Source: an uncultured Eubacteriales bacterium
Lineage (GTDB): Bacteria; Bacillota; Clostridia; Lachnospirales; Lachnospiraceae
Length of the DNA stretch: 64,000 nt
Direction: 5' to 3'
NCBI GenBank assembly: GCA_900314525.1
Contig: OMVN01000006.1
Span: 1-64,000, forward strand
The notes beneath the pieces are model-generated. The model searched no databases and was not told the DNA's origin. It was given only the letters and a program-made list of their open reading frames with translations. Positions 17,864-26,531 of the stretch are shown in pieces. The translations under genes were made by a program, and so were the position numbers. Each line of letters begins with the position of its first letter. The first letter of the stretch is position 1.

Positions 17864-19612
17864 TTACGCCTGTTCAAACTGACTATTATATAATTTGGCA
17901 TAGAATCCTTTCCTAGCCAATAATTCGTCATGCCTTCCCTGTTCTATAATATTTCCATCTTTCATTACAAGTATTACATCTGACTCTTTTATTGTTGAGA
18001 GCCTGTGGGCAACAATAAAACTTGTTCTGCCTTGCATCATCTTTGCAAATGCACTCTGTATCTTCAATTCAGTTCTTGTATCTATAGATGATGTTGCCTC
18101 ATCAAGAATTAACATTGGAGGCAGACAGAGCATTACTCTTGCTATACATAAGAGCTGTTTTTGTCCCTGTGACAAGCTTCCTCCATCCTCAGTAATATAT
18201 GTGTCATAACCTTTGCTTAATCTCTTGATAAAGCTATGTGCATGTGATGCCTTTGCTGCCTCAATCATTTCTTCATCTGTTGCATCTGGTTTACCCATTT
18301 TAAGATTTTCTCTTATAGTTCCTTCTTTCAGCCATGTTTCCTGTAATACCATTCCATAAGATGATCTTAGTGAGCTTCTTTTCACATCTCTAATGTCATC
18401 TCCATCTACCTTTATCGATCCCGAATTAACATCATAGAATCTCATAAGTAAATTTATTACTGTTGTCTTTCCGCAACCTGTTGGTCCAACAATTGCTACT
18501 CTCTGACCAGGCCTTACATGGAGACTGAAATTCTGAATAAGTTTTTTGTCTGGTACATATGAGAAAAATACTTTTTCAAGATCAACTTTTCCCTGTACAT
18601 CTTCCATTTCTATAACATCATAATCATCCTGTTTCTCAGGTTCTTCTTCAATTAATTCAAATATTCTTGCTGCACATGCAATTGCATTCTGAAGTTCTGT
18701 TACAACTCCTGATATTTCATTAAATGGTTTTGTGTACTGATTTGCATAACTGAGAAAGCATGATAACTGACCTACTGTAATTCCTCCCGATATTGCAATG
18801 AGTGCACCTGTTATTCCCACACCAGTATATACAAGACTGTTTACAAATCTTGTTGCTGGATTTGTTGTAGACGAAAAGAAAACTGCCTTCAGTGAACAGA
18901 TTCTCAGTCTCTCATTTATTTCATCGAAATTTTGAAGGGTATCATCTTCCATTCCAAACGCCTTAACAACCTTTTCATTTCCTATCATTTCATCTATTAA
19001 GGCTGTCTGTTCGCCCCTTGTTTCAGACTGCTGTCTAAACATCTTATATGTTTTTCTTGCAATAAAGCTGGCAACTACAAGTGAAATAGGTGTAATTAAA
19101 ACTACTACTAAAGTTATCTTTATGTTAATCGTTATCATAAAGAAAAGTGTAAGCATTATTGTCATTATTCCAGTAAATAACTGGGTAAATCCCATTAGCA
19201 GTCCATCTGCAAATGTGTCAACATCTGTGATTACTTTACTGACAATTTCTCCATGTGCATGAGAATCAATATATTTAAGTGGAAGAATCTCAAGTTTTGC
19301 AAATGCTTTTTCCCTGATATCCCTAACAATTCCATAAGTCATTTTATTGTTACAAAGATTCATCAGCCACTGTGCAATTGCTGTAATCAACACAATAATT
19401 GCAATCTTCTTTAAAATTGCAAATATACTGTCAAAGGAAACATTTCCTTTCCCAACAATTAAATCTATTGCACGTCCCGTTAAAATAGGAACATAAAGTG
19501 TAAGTGCAACTGTCACTGCTGCAAGTAAAATAGAGAAAATAAAATACAAAATATATTTTTTACCATACTTTAAAACTGTTTTTATGGTTTCTTTCTGTGA
19601 ATATTCTTTCAT
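17864..19612 (-). CDS. ABC exporter half-transporter (permease-ATPase), subunit B
   Basis: A 582-aa type IV ABC exporter half. Six helices occupy about residues 10-310, and the nucleotide-binding domain about 340-580. The latter has Walker A GPTGCGKT, signature LSQGQKQ, Walker B MLILDEATSS and the H-loop AHRLS. The start at 19612 (MKEYSQ) is preferred because it follows a GGAGG inside the upstream gene and lies one base past its stop. With the preceding gene it forms a heterodimer of the LmrCD/BmrCD type. The substrate is unknown; a drug or lipid is usual for the family. Confidence 0.93.
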   Translation of the reverse strand: MKEYSQKETIKTVLKYGKKYILYFIFSILLAAVTVALTLYVPILTGRAIDLIVGKGNVSFDSIFAILKKIAIIVLITAIAQWLMNLCNNKMTYGIVRDIREKAFAKLEILPLKYIDSHAHGEIVSKVITDVDTFADGLLMGFTQLFTGIMTIMLTLFFMITINIKITLVVVLITPISLVVASFIARKTYKMFRQQSETRGEQTALIDEMIGNEKVVKAFGMEDDTLQNFDEINERLRICSLKAVFFSSTTNPATRFVNSLVYTGVGITGALIAISGGITVGQLSCFLSYANQYTKPFNEISGVVTELQNAIACAARIFELIEEEPEKQDDYDVIEMEDVQGKVDLEKVFFSYVPDKKLIQNFSLHVRPGQRVAIVGPTGCGKTTVINLLMRFYDVNSGSIKVDGDDIRDVKRSSLRSSYGMVLQETWLKEGTIRENLKMGKPDATDEEMIEAAKASHAHSFIKRLSKGYDTYITEDGGSLSQGQKQLLCIARVMLCLPPMLILDEATSSIDTRTELKIQSAFAKMMQGRTSFIVAHRLSTIKESDVILVMKDGNIIEQGRHDELLARKGFYAKLYNSQFEQA

Positions 19613-19613
19613 T

Positions 19614-21350
19614 TTACTGTGCCTCCTTCTCTTCTTTTGATACCTGTGAATAATAAATTTCTTTATATTCTTCGCAAGAATTAAGAAGGTCATCATGTGT
19701 TCCTATATCTACAATCTTGCCATCGTCAAGTACAATAATCTTGTCTGCGTGTTGCATTGATGATGTTCTCTGCGAGACAATAAATACTGTTGTATTTTTA
19801 TCTAATTCCCTTAACGATTTTCTAAGTTTTGCATCTGTTGCAAAATCAAGGGCTGATGCACTGTCATCAAGTATGAGAATTGAAGGGTTCTTAACTACAG
19901 CTCTTGCAATAGTAAGTCTCTGTCTCTGTCCTCCTGAGAAGTTTCTTCCTTCCTGTTCGACCATTTCATCAAGTCCGTCTTCTTTACCATCTACAACTTC
20001 TCTGGCCTGGGCAATATCCAAAGCCCTGTATATCTCTTCATCTGTAGCATCTTTTTTGCCCCATCTCATATTGTCTCTGATAGTTCCTTTGAATAATACT
20101 GATTTTTGCAGGACAACACCAACTGTATTTCTAAGATTTTCAGTGTTCCAGTCTTTTACATTCATTCCATTTACCATTACAGAACCCTTTGTGGCATCAT
20201 AAAATCTAGGTATCATATTTACAATTGATGATTTACCACATCCTGTTCCTCCAATAATGCCCACTGTTTCTCCTGGTTCAACCTTGAAATTAATGTTTGT
20301 AAGAGAATTTTCACCAGCTCCCTTATATTTCAAGTCAACATGATTAAATTCAACTGAATATTTATATCTGCCTCTGGCTTTTCTGCCTGGTGCTGATTCA
20401 TCAATCGATGATTTTGTGCCAAATACCTCTTCAACTCTCTTTGCAGAAGCTAATGCTTTTGTGACTGTGATAATTAGATTTGCAAGCTTTATAACCTCAA
20501 TAAGTATCTGAGACATATAATTGACAAGAGCAACCACTTCACCCTGTGTTAAATGTCCCATATTTACTCTTATTGCCCCAACTGCTATAAGTGCAACAAT
20601 ACCTGCATTGATTACACAATATGTCACAGGATTTAAAACAGCAGAAATTCTTCCAACGAAAAGCTGTAATCCTGTGAGCGAATTGTTACTTTTATCAAAA
20701 GCCTTCTTTTCATTACTTTCTCTATTAAAAGCTCTGATTACTCTTACTCCAGTAAGATTTTCTCTTGTAATCTTTAATACTCTGTCTAATCTCTTCTGTA
20801 CCATCTTATACATCGGTACGCTCATAAACATAATGATAAATACAATTATGCATACGACCGGTATAACAACTGCAAATACAAAGGCTGCTTTAACATCTAT
20901 TGTAAAAGCCATAATCATTGCTCCTGCTACAACAAATGGTGATCTAAGAAGAAGTCTGAGAACCAGATTCACACCGTTCTGTACCTGATTAACATCAGAA
21001 GTCATCCTTGTAATAAGTGTTGATGTACCAAGTGTATCAATTTCCGTAAATGAAAGACTGCCTATATGTTTAAATAATGCATGTCTCAATTTTGCCGAAA
21101 ACGAAACTGCTGCTTTTGCTGCAAAAAATTGCGCTGTAATTGAACATACAAGTCCAATTATTCCAAGTCCTACTAACAACAAACACATTTTAAATATATG
21201 TGGTTTATCTGAATATCTAATTCCCTTGTCAATAATAGATGCCATTACAAGCGGAACAAACAATTCAAATGTAGCTTCCAACAACTTAAACAATGGTGCA
21301 AGAACACACTCTTTTTCATATCCCTTTAAATATTTTAATAATGATTTCAT
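19614..21350 (-). CDS. ABC exporter half-transporter (permease-ATPase), subunit A
   Basis: A 578-aa half-transporter partnering the next gene. The nucleotide-binding domain has Walker A GGTGCGKS and signature FSGGQRQ. The Walker B is ILILDDSASALD, where the catalytic Glu after the Asp is replaced by Asp. The switch histidine is replaced in VSQRTSS. Such a degenerate site paired with a consensus partner site is a known trait of heterodimeric exporters. The gene starts 19 bp after cysE and ends one base before its partner. Confidence 0.93.
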   Translation of the reverse strand: MKSLLKYLKGYEKECVLAPLFKLLEATFELFVPLVMASIIDKGIRYSDKPHIFKMCLLLVGLGIIGLVCSITAQFFAAKAAVSFSAKLRHALFKHIGSLSFTEIDTLGTSTLITRMTSDVNQVQNGVNLVLRLLLRSPFVVAGAMIMAFTIDVKAAFVFAVVIPVVCIIVFIIMFMSVPMYKMVQKRLDRVLKITRENLTGVRVIRAFNRESNEKKAFDKSNNSLTGLQLFVGRISAVLNPVTYCVINAGIVALIAVGAIRVNMGHLTQGEVVALVNYMSQILIEVIKLANLIITVTKALASAKRVEEVFGTKSSIDESAPGRKARGRYKYSVEFNHVDLKYKGAGENSLTNINFKVEPGETVGIIGGTGCGKSSIVNMIPRFYDATKGSVMVNGMNVKDWNTENLRNTVGVVLQKSVLFKGTIRDNMRWGKKDATDEEIYRALDIAQAREVVDGKEDGLDEMVEQEGRNFSGGQRQRLTIARAVVKNPSILILDDSASALDFATDAKLRKSLRELDKNTTVFIVSQRTSSMQHADKIIVLDDGKIVDIGTHDDLLNSCEEYKEIYYSQVSKEEKEAQ

Positions 21351-21369
21351 TTTTTTCTCCGTTTGGATA

Positions 21370-22329
21370 TTATATTTCCCAAGTTATAGTATCTTTACTC
21401 ATTTTCTGTGTCTCTTTTATTTTAAATTCAGGATTTTTAACTATTACTTTTGCATTTGCAGGAATTGACTCTGTAATAAAGGCATTTCCTCCTATTACCG
21501 TTCCTTCTCCAATCTTTGTTTCACCACCAAGAACTGACGCACCAGAGTAAATTGTTACTTTATTTCCAATTGTAGGATGTCTCTTTACATCTCTAAGTTT
21601 TTGTCCGCTTCTTGTTGAAAGAGCGCCAAGTGTAACACCCTGATATAATTTTACATAATCACCTATTTCAGTTGTCTCACCTATTACAACACCTGTTCCA
21701 TGATCTATAAAGAAATATTTTCCAATTGTTGCTCCAGGATTAATATCTATTCCCGTCTTATTATGTGCATATTCAGTCATAATTCTTGGTACAAATGGAA
21801 CATTTGATTTGTACAATTCATGAGCAAGTCTGTATACATAAATTGCAAAAAATCCAGGATAACAGCTTATTATCTCTTCTTTGCTCTTAGCTGCAGGATC
21901 CCCATCAAATCCAGCCTGAACATCCATCAGAAGCATTTCCTGAATTTCAGGAAGTTTCTTTATGAACTCCATTGTGATCTCGTCAGCTTTGTTAACCAAT
22001 TCTTCACTGTAATTATCCTCATCACTTTCATACTGAAAAGCAAGAAGCACCTGTCTAAACAGTCTCTCCTTTATGTTAACCATAATATTTCCAGCATAGT
22101 ATTCTGCATACGAAACACTTACACTGTATTCCTCAAAATATCCTGGAAACATCACTCCCCTTAAATCTTTTATTATTGAGATTACTTCTCCCCTGCTTGG
22201 AAGATGTTTTGTTTTCTTCAAACATAATATATCTGAATTTTCATAATTCTTTTTTACTTTTCTAATTGTATCAATTATTTCGAGTTCTTTTGATGTGACC
22301 TGAGTTTTGCATCCGCATTCTTTTCCCAT
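21370..22329 (-). CDS. cysE: Serine O-acetyltransferase (EpsC/CysE type)
   Basis: Acetylates serine with acetyl-CoA to give O-acetylserine, the cysteine precursor. It is 319 aa with an alpha-helical N-terminal domain (1-190) and a left-handed beta-helix of hexapeptide repeats (about 195-290) containing FIDHGTGVVIGETTEIG. The catalytic His is in DHGTG and RHPTIG. The N-terminal region with a Cys-rich start (MGKECGC) is longer than in E. coli, as in Clostridial EpsC-type enzymes. A good promoter precedes it. No cysteine T-box is present in the short leader. Confidence 0.92.
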   Translation of the reverse strand: MGKECGCKTQVTSKELEIIDTIRKVKKNYENSDILCLKKTKHLPSRGEVISIIKDLRGVMFPGYFEEYSVSVSYAEYYAGNIMVNIKERLFRQVLLAFQYESDEDNYSEELVNKADEITMEFIKKLPEIQEMLLMDVQAGFDGDPAAKSKEEIISCYPGFFAIYVYRLAHELYKSNVPFVPRIMTEYAHNKTGIDINPGATIGKYFFIDHGTGVVIGETTEIGDYVKLYQGVTLGALSTRSGQKLRDVKRHPTIGNKVTIYSGASVLGGETKIGEGTVIGGNAFITESIPANAKVIVKNPEFKIKETQKMSKDTITWEI

Positions 22330-22362
22330 CTTTGCTCCTTTCCATGATAAAACTGGTTTATT

Positions 22363-22390
22363 ATTATAAAAAATCTATGTATAGACTCAA
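22363..22390 (-). promoter_or_regulatory. Promoter of the cysE-ABC-AEC run
   Basis: On the minus strand, TTGAGT (22385-22390), a 16-nt spacer and TATAAT (22363-22368) begin just after the antiporter terminator. A GGAAAGGAG ribosome binding site follows before the cysE ATG. Confidence 0.7.
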
Positions 22391-22412
22391 GGTATTATAA
22401 CTCAAATACCAT

Positions 22413-22474
22413 AAAAAAAAAAGTCTGTACTATAAATCCTTTACATATTTAATGCAAGTTTTATAAATACAGAC
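22413..22474 (-). terminator. Rho-independent terminator of the antiporter gene
   Basis: The stem GTCTGTA (22474-22468) pairs with TACAGAC (22429-22423), extended by TATAAA/TTTATA pairing, and is followed on the minus strand by a run of ten T. Confidence 0.8.
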
Positions 22475-22514
22475 CATTAATTTCAAATCTTAATTCATAT
22501 TAAATTTGTAATTT

Positions 22515-23552
22515 TTATCTTATTAAATAAATAAAATATCCACAGTAGCTGAGTAACATTACAATACCTGCCATTCTGCCGAGCTGTTTTTTTCTCACAC
22601 ATGACAAAAACAAAAGTACAACTGCTGCAATTGCAATTATTCCATCAACAATAAATGCCTGAGCATAATATACAGCCTTAATTAAGCATGTAGTTCCAAG
22701 TACAAATAATATATTAAAAATGTTACTTCCCACAATATTTCCAATAGCAATATCTGCCTTCTTCTTAGAAGCTGCAATTATTGATGTCACAAGTTCCGGC
22801 AATGAAGTTCCAAATGCTACAATTGTAAGACCAATAAGTCTGTCACTCATTCCAAATTTATTGGCAATAACAGAAGCACTGTCTACAGTCACATCACTTC
22901 CGATTACAATTCCTACCAGACCAAAAATCACAAAGTTCAGTAATAATATGAATGGAAGACTCTTTTCTTCTGCAATCTCCTCTCCAAGTTCCTCATCATT
23001 ATTTCCGCTTTTCTTGGAAGTAATAATCAGGTATGCGAAGAAGATAATAAATAATGCCCAGAGGATACCTCCTGATACTTTACCTAAATTCACATTAAAC
23101 TTTCCAAGCAAAACAAGTACTATAGTTATTAAAATCACAAATGGCATCTCATAATACACAGTATTTTTTCCAACTTTAAGAGTTGTAATACAAGATGTAA
23201 TACCAAGAATCAGTAAAATATTTAAAATGTTGCTCCCTATTACATTACCAATTGCAAGTCCGGTACTGCCCTTAAGTGCTGAACTGATACTAACTGCTGC
23301 CTCTGGTGCTGATGTACCAAATGCTACTATAGTAAGTCCAATAACAATCTGCGGAATTCCAAATCTGTCTGCGATTCCTGCCGCACCATCTACAAAATAA
23401 TCTGCCCCTTTGATAAGGAGTACAAATCCAACAACCAGTAATAGCATATTAATTATAATATTCTCAGTGCCTGCTATTTTGGCAAAAACTCCTAGTGCTA
23501 CAAACACTAAAAACAATGCAAAAATAATAATTTTTTTATTTGCTTTTTTCAT
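22515..23552 (-). CDS. Calcium/sodium antiporter (CaCA family, YrbG-like)
   Basis: A 345-aa membrane exchanger with two homologous halves of about five helices. Each half carries the ion-binding alpha repeat: IVAFGTSAPEAAVS with GNVIGSNILNILLILG in the first, and IVAFGTSLPELVTS with GNIVGSNIFNILFVLG in the second. The acidic residues in the repeats bind Ca and Na. An acidic cytoplasmic loop (about 183-195) separates the halves. It stands alone, with its own terminator. Confidence 0.93.
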   Translation of the reverse strand: MKKANKKIIIFALFLVFVALGVFAKIAGTENIIINMLLLVVGFVLLIKGADYFVDGAAGIADRFGIPQIVIGLTIVAFGTSAPEAAVSISSALKGSTGLAIGNVIGSNILNILLILGITSCITTLKVGKNTVYYEMPFVILITIVLVLLGKFNVNLGKVSGGILWALFIIFFAYLIITSKKSGNNDEELGEEIAEEKSLPFILLLNFVIFGLVGIVIGSDVTVDSASVIANKFGMSDRLIGLTIVAFGTSLPELVTSIIAASKKKADIAIGNIVGSNIFNILFVLGTTCLIKAVYYAQAFIVDGIIAIAAVVLLFLSCVRKKQLGRMAGIVMLLSYCGYFIYLIR

Positions 23553-23682
23553 TTTTCCGCCTTCTAATCTTTATTTTTTATTTAAAGCTAATAATAACAA
23601 TATGTATTATTTCCTGTCAAGGGATAAATAATCTCGTTTATGTATAAACCCATATATTTCTTTATCAAATAATAAAAAATAC

Positions 23683-23712
23683 TTGATTAAATACCTTATT
23701 AATGTGTATAAT
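23683..23712 (+). promoter_or_regulatory. Promoter of lysC
   Basis: TTGATT (23683-23688), an 18-nt spacer and TATAAT (23707-23712) lie on the plus strand. They are followed by an AGAAAGGG ribosome binding site and ATG at 23757. Confidence 0.75.
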
Positions 23713-23756
23713 GCAATTGTTTAAATTTATACATATAGTAAGAAAGGGTATAGAAA

Positions 23757-25076
23757 ATGATCAAAGTAGTAAAGTTCGGTGGCAGTTCTTTAGCAAGTGC
23801 CGAGCAGTTCAAAAAAGTCGCAAGTATTATTCATGCAGAAAAAGAGAGACATTATGTTGTTCCTTCTGCTCCTGGCAAGAGATTTTCAGATGACATAAAA
23901 GTTACAGATATGTTATATGAGTGCTATGCTCTTGCATCTAAAGGCAAGGATTACAAACAGTCTCTTCAGAATATAAAGGACAGATACAACAGTATTATCG
24001 ATGAATTAGGTCTTGACCTTTCACTTGAAGACCAGTTCAAAATTATTGAAGCAGGATTTGTTGGCAGATCAGGTAGAGATTATGCAGCAAGCCGTGGAGA
24101 ATACTTAAACGGTATTGTCCTTGCAAAATATTTAGGATTTGAATTTATTGATTCTGCTGAAGTCATTTTCTTTGATGATTATGGCAATTTTGATGCCGAG
24201 AGAACAAACCAGGTATTATCTGAGAAATTAAGCACAATTGAATATGCAGTAATTCCTGGATTCTATGGTTCAATGCCAAATGATACAATTAAAACATTCT
24301 CTAGAGGTGGATCTGATATCACAGGTTCAATCGTATCTAGAGCTGTAAAAGCTGATTTATATGAAAACTGGACAGATGTTTCTGGTGTTTTAGTTGTTGA
24401 TCCTAGAATCATCAAAAATCCAGCTGTTATTCGTACAATTACTTATAAAGAACTTAGAGAAATGTCTTACATGGGTGCTTCTGTTCTTCACGAGGATGCT
24501 ATCTTCCCTGTAAGAAAAGAAGGTATTCCAATCAACATCAGAAATACAAACGCTCCAGAAGATGAAGGAACTATGATTGTTGAGAGCACTTCAAGAAAAT
24601 CTGAATATACTATTACTGGTATTGCTGGTAAACATGGTTTTACTGCAGTAAGTATTGAAAAAGATATGATGAACTCAGAACTTGGTTTCTGTAGAAAAGT
24701 TCTTGAAGAGTTTGAAAAGAACGGAATTTCAATTGAACATATGCCTTCAGGAATCGATACAATGAGTGTATTTGTAAATCAGGAAGAATTTGTTAACAAA
24801 GAGCAGGAAGTACTTGCAGGAATTCATAGAAATACTCATCCTGACGCAATTGATATTGAGCCTGATATTGCTCTTATTGCTGTCGTTGGACGAGGTATGA
24901 AATCTACTAGAGGTACTGCCGGAAGAATCTTCTCTGCACTTGCTCATGCTCATGTAAATGTAAGAATGATTGACCAGGGTTCAAGTGAGTTAAACATTAT
25001 TGTAGGTGTTGATGATTCTGATTTTGAAAAAGCTATTTCTGCTATTTACGATATCTTTGTAAATACGCAGTTATAA
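23757..25076 (+). CDS. lysC: Aspartate kinase
   Basis: Phosphorylates aspartate, opening lysine, threonine and methionine synthesis. It is 439 aa with the kinase domain first (KFGGSSLA at the N-terminus, GFYGSMPNDTIKTFSRGGSD in the middle) and two C-terminal ACT domains (about 290-439) for feedback control. It is a monofunctional kinase in this window, with no homoserine dehydrogenase fused. It has its own promoter and terminator and is not part of an operon. Confidence 0.95.
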   Translation: MIKVVKFGGSSLASAEQFKKVASIIHAEKERHYVVPSAPGKRFSDDIKVTDMLYECYALASKGKDYKQSLQNIKDRYNSIIDELGLDLSLEDQFKIIEAGFVGRSGRDYAASRGEYLNGIVLAKYLGFEFIDSAEVIFFDDYGNFDAERTNQVLSEKLSTIEYAVIPGFYGSMPNDTIKTFSRGGSDITGSIVSRAVKADLYENWTDVSGVLVVDPRIIKNPAVIRTITYKELREMSYMGASVLHEDAIFPVRKEGIPINIRNTNAPEDEGTMIVESTSRKSEYTITGIAGKHGFTAVSIEKDMMNSELGFCRKVLEEFEKNGISIEHMPSGIDTMSVFVNQEEFVNKEQEVLAGIHRNTHPDAIDIEPDIALIAVVGRGMKSTRGTAGRIFSALAHAHVNVRMIDQGSSELNIIVGVDDSDFEKAISAIYDIFVNTQL

Positions 25077-25108
25077 AATATCATCTGATTTTTAGACTCG
25101 ATAAATAT

Positions 25109-25168
25109 AAAGGGTATGACATTTTATTATATTTCGTTACTGTAATTTAATAAAATGCATGCCCTTTT
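25109..25168 (+). terminator. Terminator after lysC
   Basis: Long stem: AAAGGG (25109-25114) pairs with CCCTTT (25162-25167). Ten further pairs follow between CATTTTATTA and TAATAAAATG, with one bulge, and then T-rich sequence. Confidence 0.8.
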
Positions 25169-25213
25169 CTTAAATAATTATAAATAAATAGTAAACAATA
25201 TATAAATTTTATA

Positions 25214-25241
25214 TTGACATCAAAAAAAATAATGATATAAT
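25214..25241 (+). promoter_or_regulatory. Promoter of the T-box leader
   Basis: A consensus TTGACA (25214-25219), 16-nt spacer and TATAAT (25236-25241). Transcription would begin near 25249. Confidence 0.8.
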
Positions 25242-25248
25242 TCACTTA

Positions 25249-25513
25249 AAACCGAAGATGGAGAGTAAGTAACCTCTGTATCTCATTTCAGAGAGTCGCC
25301 GAAGGTGTGATGGCGATATGTAGTACAGTGTGAGAATGGGCTCCTGAGGACGAACGGAACGTATAGTATGTGAGTCGGAGTAAATCCTTCGTTATCAAAG
25401 ATCCGCATATGTTGGTATGCACGAGTGGGTATTATCATAATATCAAGCAGGGTGGCACCGCAGGAGTTTAACCTCTTGTCCCGGCAATCGCAGTCGGGAT
25501 AGGAGTTTTTTTA
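25249..25513 (+). ncRNA. T-box riboswitch, probably tRNA-Trp responsive
   Basis: A classical T-box leader. Stem I has the kink-turn AGTAAGTA, the CTGTA/TACAG stem and the apical AGAGAGTCGCC...GGCGA. The specifier candidate TGG lies in GAGAATGGGC (near 25335-25340). The T-box proper is GGTGGCACCGCAGG (about 25452-25465). The terminator stem CTCTTGTCCCG (25474-25484) pairs with CGGGATAGGAG (25496-25506) and ends in T7. The bulge reads TGGC, which expects a tRNA ending GCCA; tRNA-Trp has that discriminator G. Codon and bulge therefore agree on tryptophan. It would normally open when uncharged tRNA-Trp accumulates. Confidence 0.88.
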
Positions 25514-25539
25514 TACTCAAAATCAAGTTACAAAATGTA

Positions 25540-26382
25540 ATGCGCACTTACGGAGCAAATGTTACTCCTTCTCCTTCTATGGACACAGAAATTGGAAAGA
25601 AAATAAATGCAGAACATCCTGGTACAACAGGCTCTCTTGGATGTGCAATTTCAGAAGCTGTTGAAGTTGCAACTAAAACTCCTGGTTACCGCTATGTACT
25701 TGGAAGTGTTTTAAACCAGGTTCTCTTACATCAGTCTGTAATCGGTCTAGAAGCTAAAGCAGCATTAGATAAATATAATGTAACGCCTGACATAATTATT
25801 GGATGTGCTGGAGGCGGTTCGAACCTTGGAGGACTTATTTCACCATTTATGGGAGAAAAACTCAGGGGTGAAAAAGATTATCACTTCATAGCTGTTGAAC
25901 CAGCAAGCTGCCCTAGTCTTACAAGAGGTAAATTTGCATATGATTTCTGTGACACTGGAATGGTATGCCCACTTGCTAAAATGTTTACTCTTGGAAGTGA
26001 TTTTATCCCTTCTCCAAACCATGCAGGAGGTCTCAGATATCACGGAATGAGTCCTGTTCTTTCTCAGTTATACGCTGACGGATTAATGGAAGCACGTTCA
26101 GTTGAACAGACTTCTGTATTTGAAGCGGCAGAACAGTTTGCAAGAGTTGAAGGAATTCTTCCTGCCCCTGAGAGTTCACACGCAATTAGAGTAGCAATTG
26201 ATGAGGCAATGAAATGCAAGGAAACCGGTGAAGAAAAAACTATTCTCTTTGGACTTACTGGAACTGGATATTTTGATATGTTTGCATATGAGAAATTTAA
26301 CAATCATGAAATGTCAGATTATATCCCTACTGATGAGGACATCGCAAAGAGCCTTGCAAAGCTTCCTAATATTGATGCCTAA
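25540..26382 (+). pseudogene. TrpB2-type tryptophan synthase beta chain, missing its 5' third
   Basis: The 280-aa product matches only the C-terminal part of TrpB-like PLP enzymes (about 450 aa). Visible are YGANVTPSPS, SLGSVLNQVLLHQ-type sequence, the PLP-phosphate loop GCAGGGSN, FIPSPNHAGGLRYHG and GILPAPESSHAIR. The N-terminal domain with the PLP lysine (about 170 residues) is absent. Family-like sequence stops within a few codons of 25540, and the preceding 26 nt reach straight back to the T-box terminator. No ribosome binding site precedes ATG 25540. The most economical reading is an internal deletion of roughly 0.5 kb that joined the leader to mid-gene. An assembly collapse is the alternative. 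Confidence 0.85.
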
Positions 26383-26417
26383 TAAAAATTAGCAAACATT
26401 TATTACTAACAAAATAT

Positions 26418-26463
26418 CAGCCCACAGGCAACGTATATTTATTTGTACATTGACCGTGGGCTG
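26418..26463. terminator. Hairpin between convergent genes
   Basis: CAGCCCAC (26418-26425) pairs with GTGGGCTG (26456-26463), with additional weak pairing in the loop. It lies after the TrpB2 stop. Downstream is AT-rich but without a clean T tract, so the terminator role is probable rather than certain. Confidence 0.5.
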
Positions 26464-26505
26464 AACTTATTTATAAATTATTTTTAATTTTATTTCTAGT
26501 GATAA

Positions 26506-26528
26506 AGTGTAAAAACATATTTTACACT
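26506..26528 (-). terminator. Hairpin after the MarR-ABC operon
   Basis: A 9-bp perfect stem, AGTGTAAAA (26506-26514) with TTTTACACT (26520-26528) and a 5-nt loop, lies directly after the ABC gene stop. The following T run on the minus strand is weak. Confidence 0.5.
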
Positions 26529-26531
26529 ATC

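Noticed and set aside
21370-22514. Cysteine-specific T-box before cysE
   Set aside because: The gap contains a terminator of the upstream gene and a direct promoter; no GGTGGNACCGC element is present.
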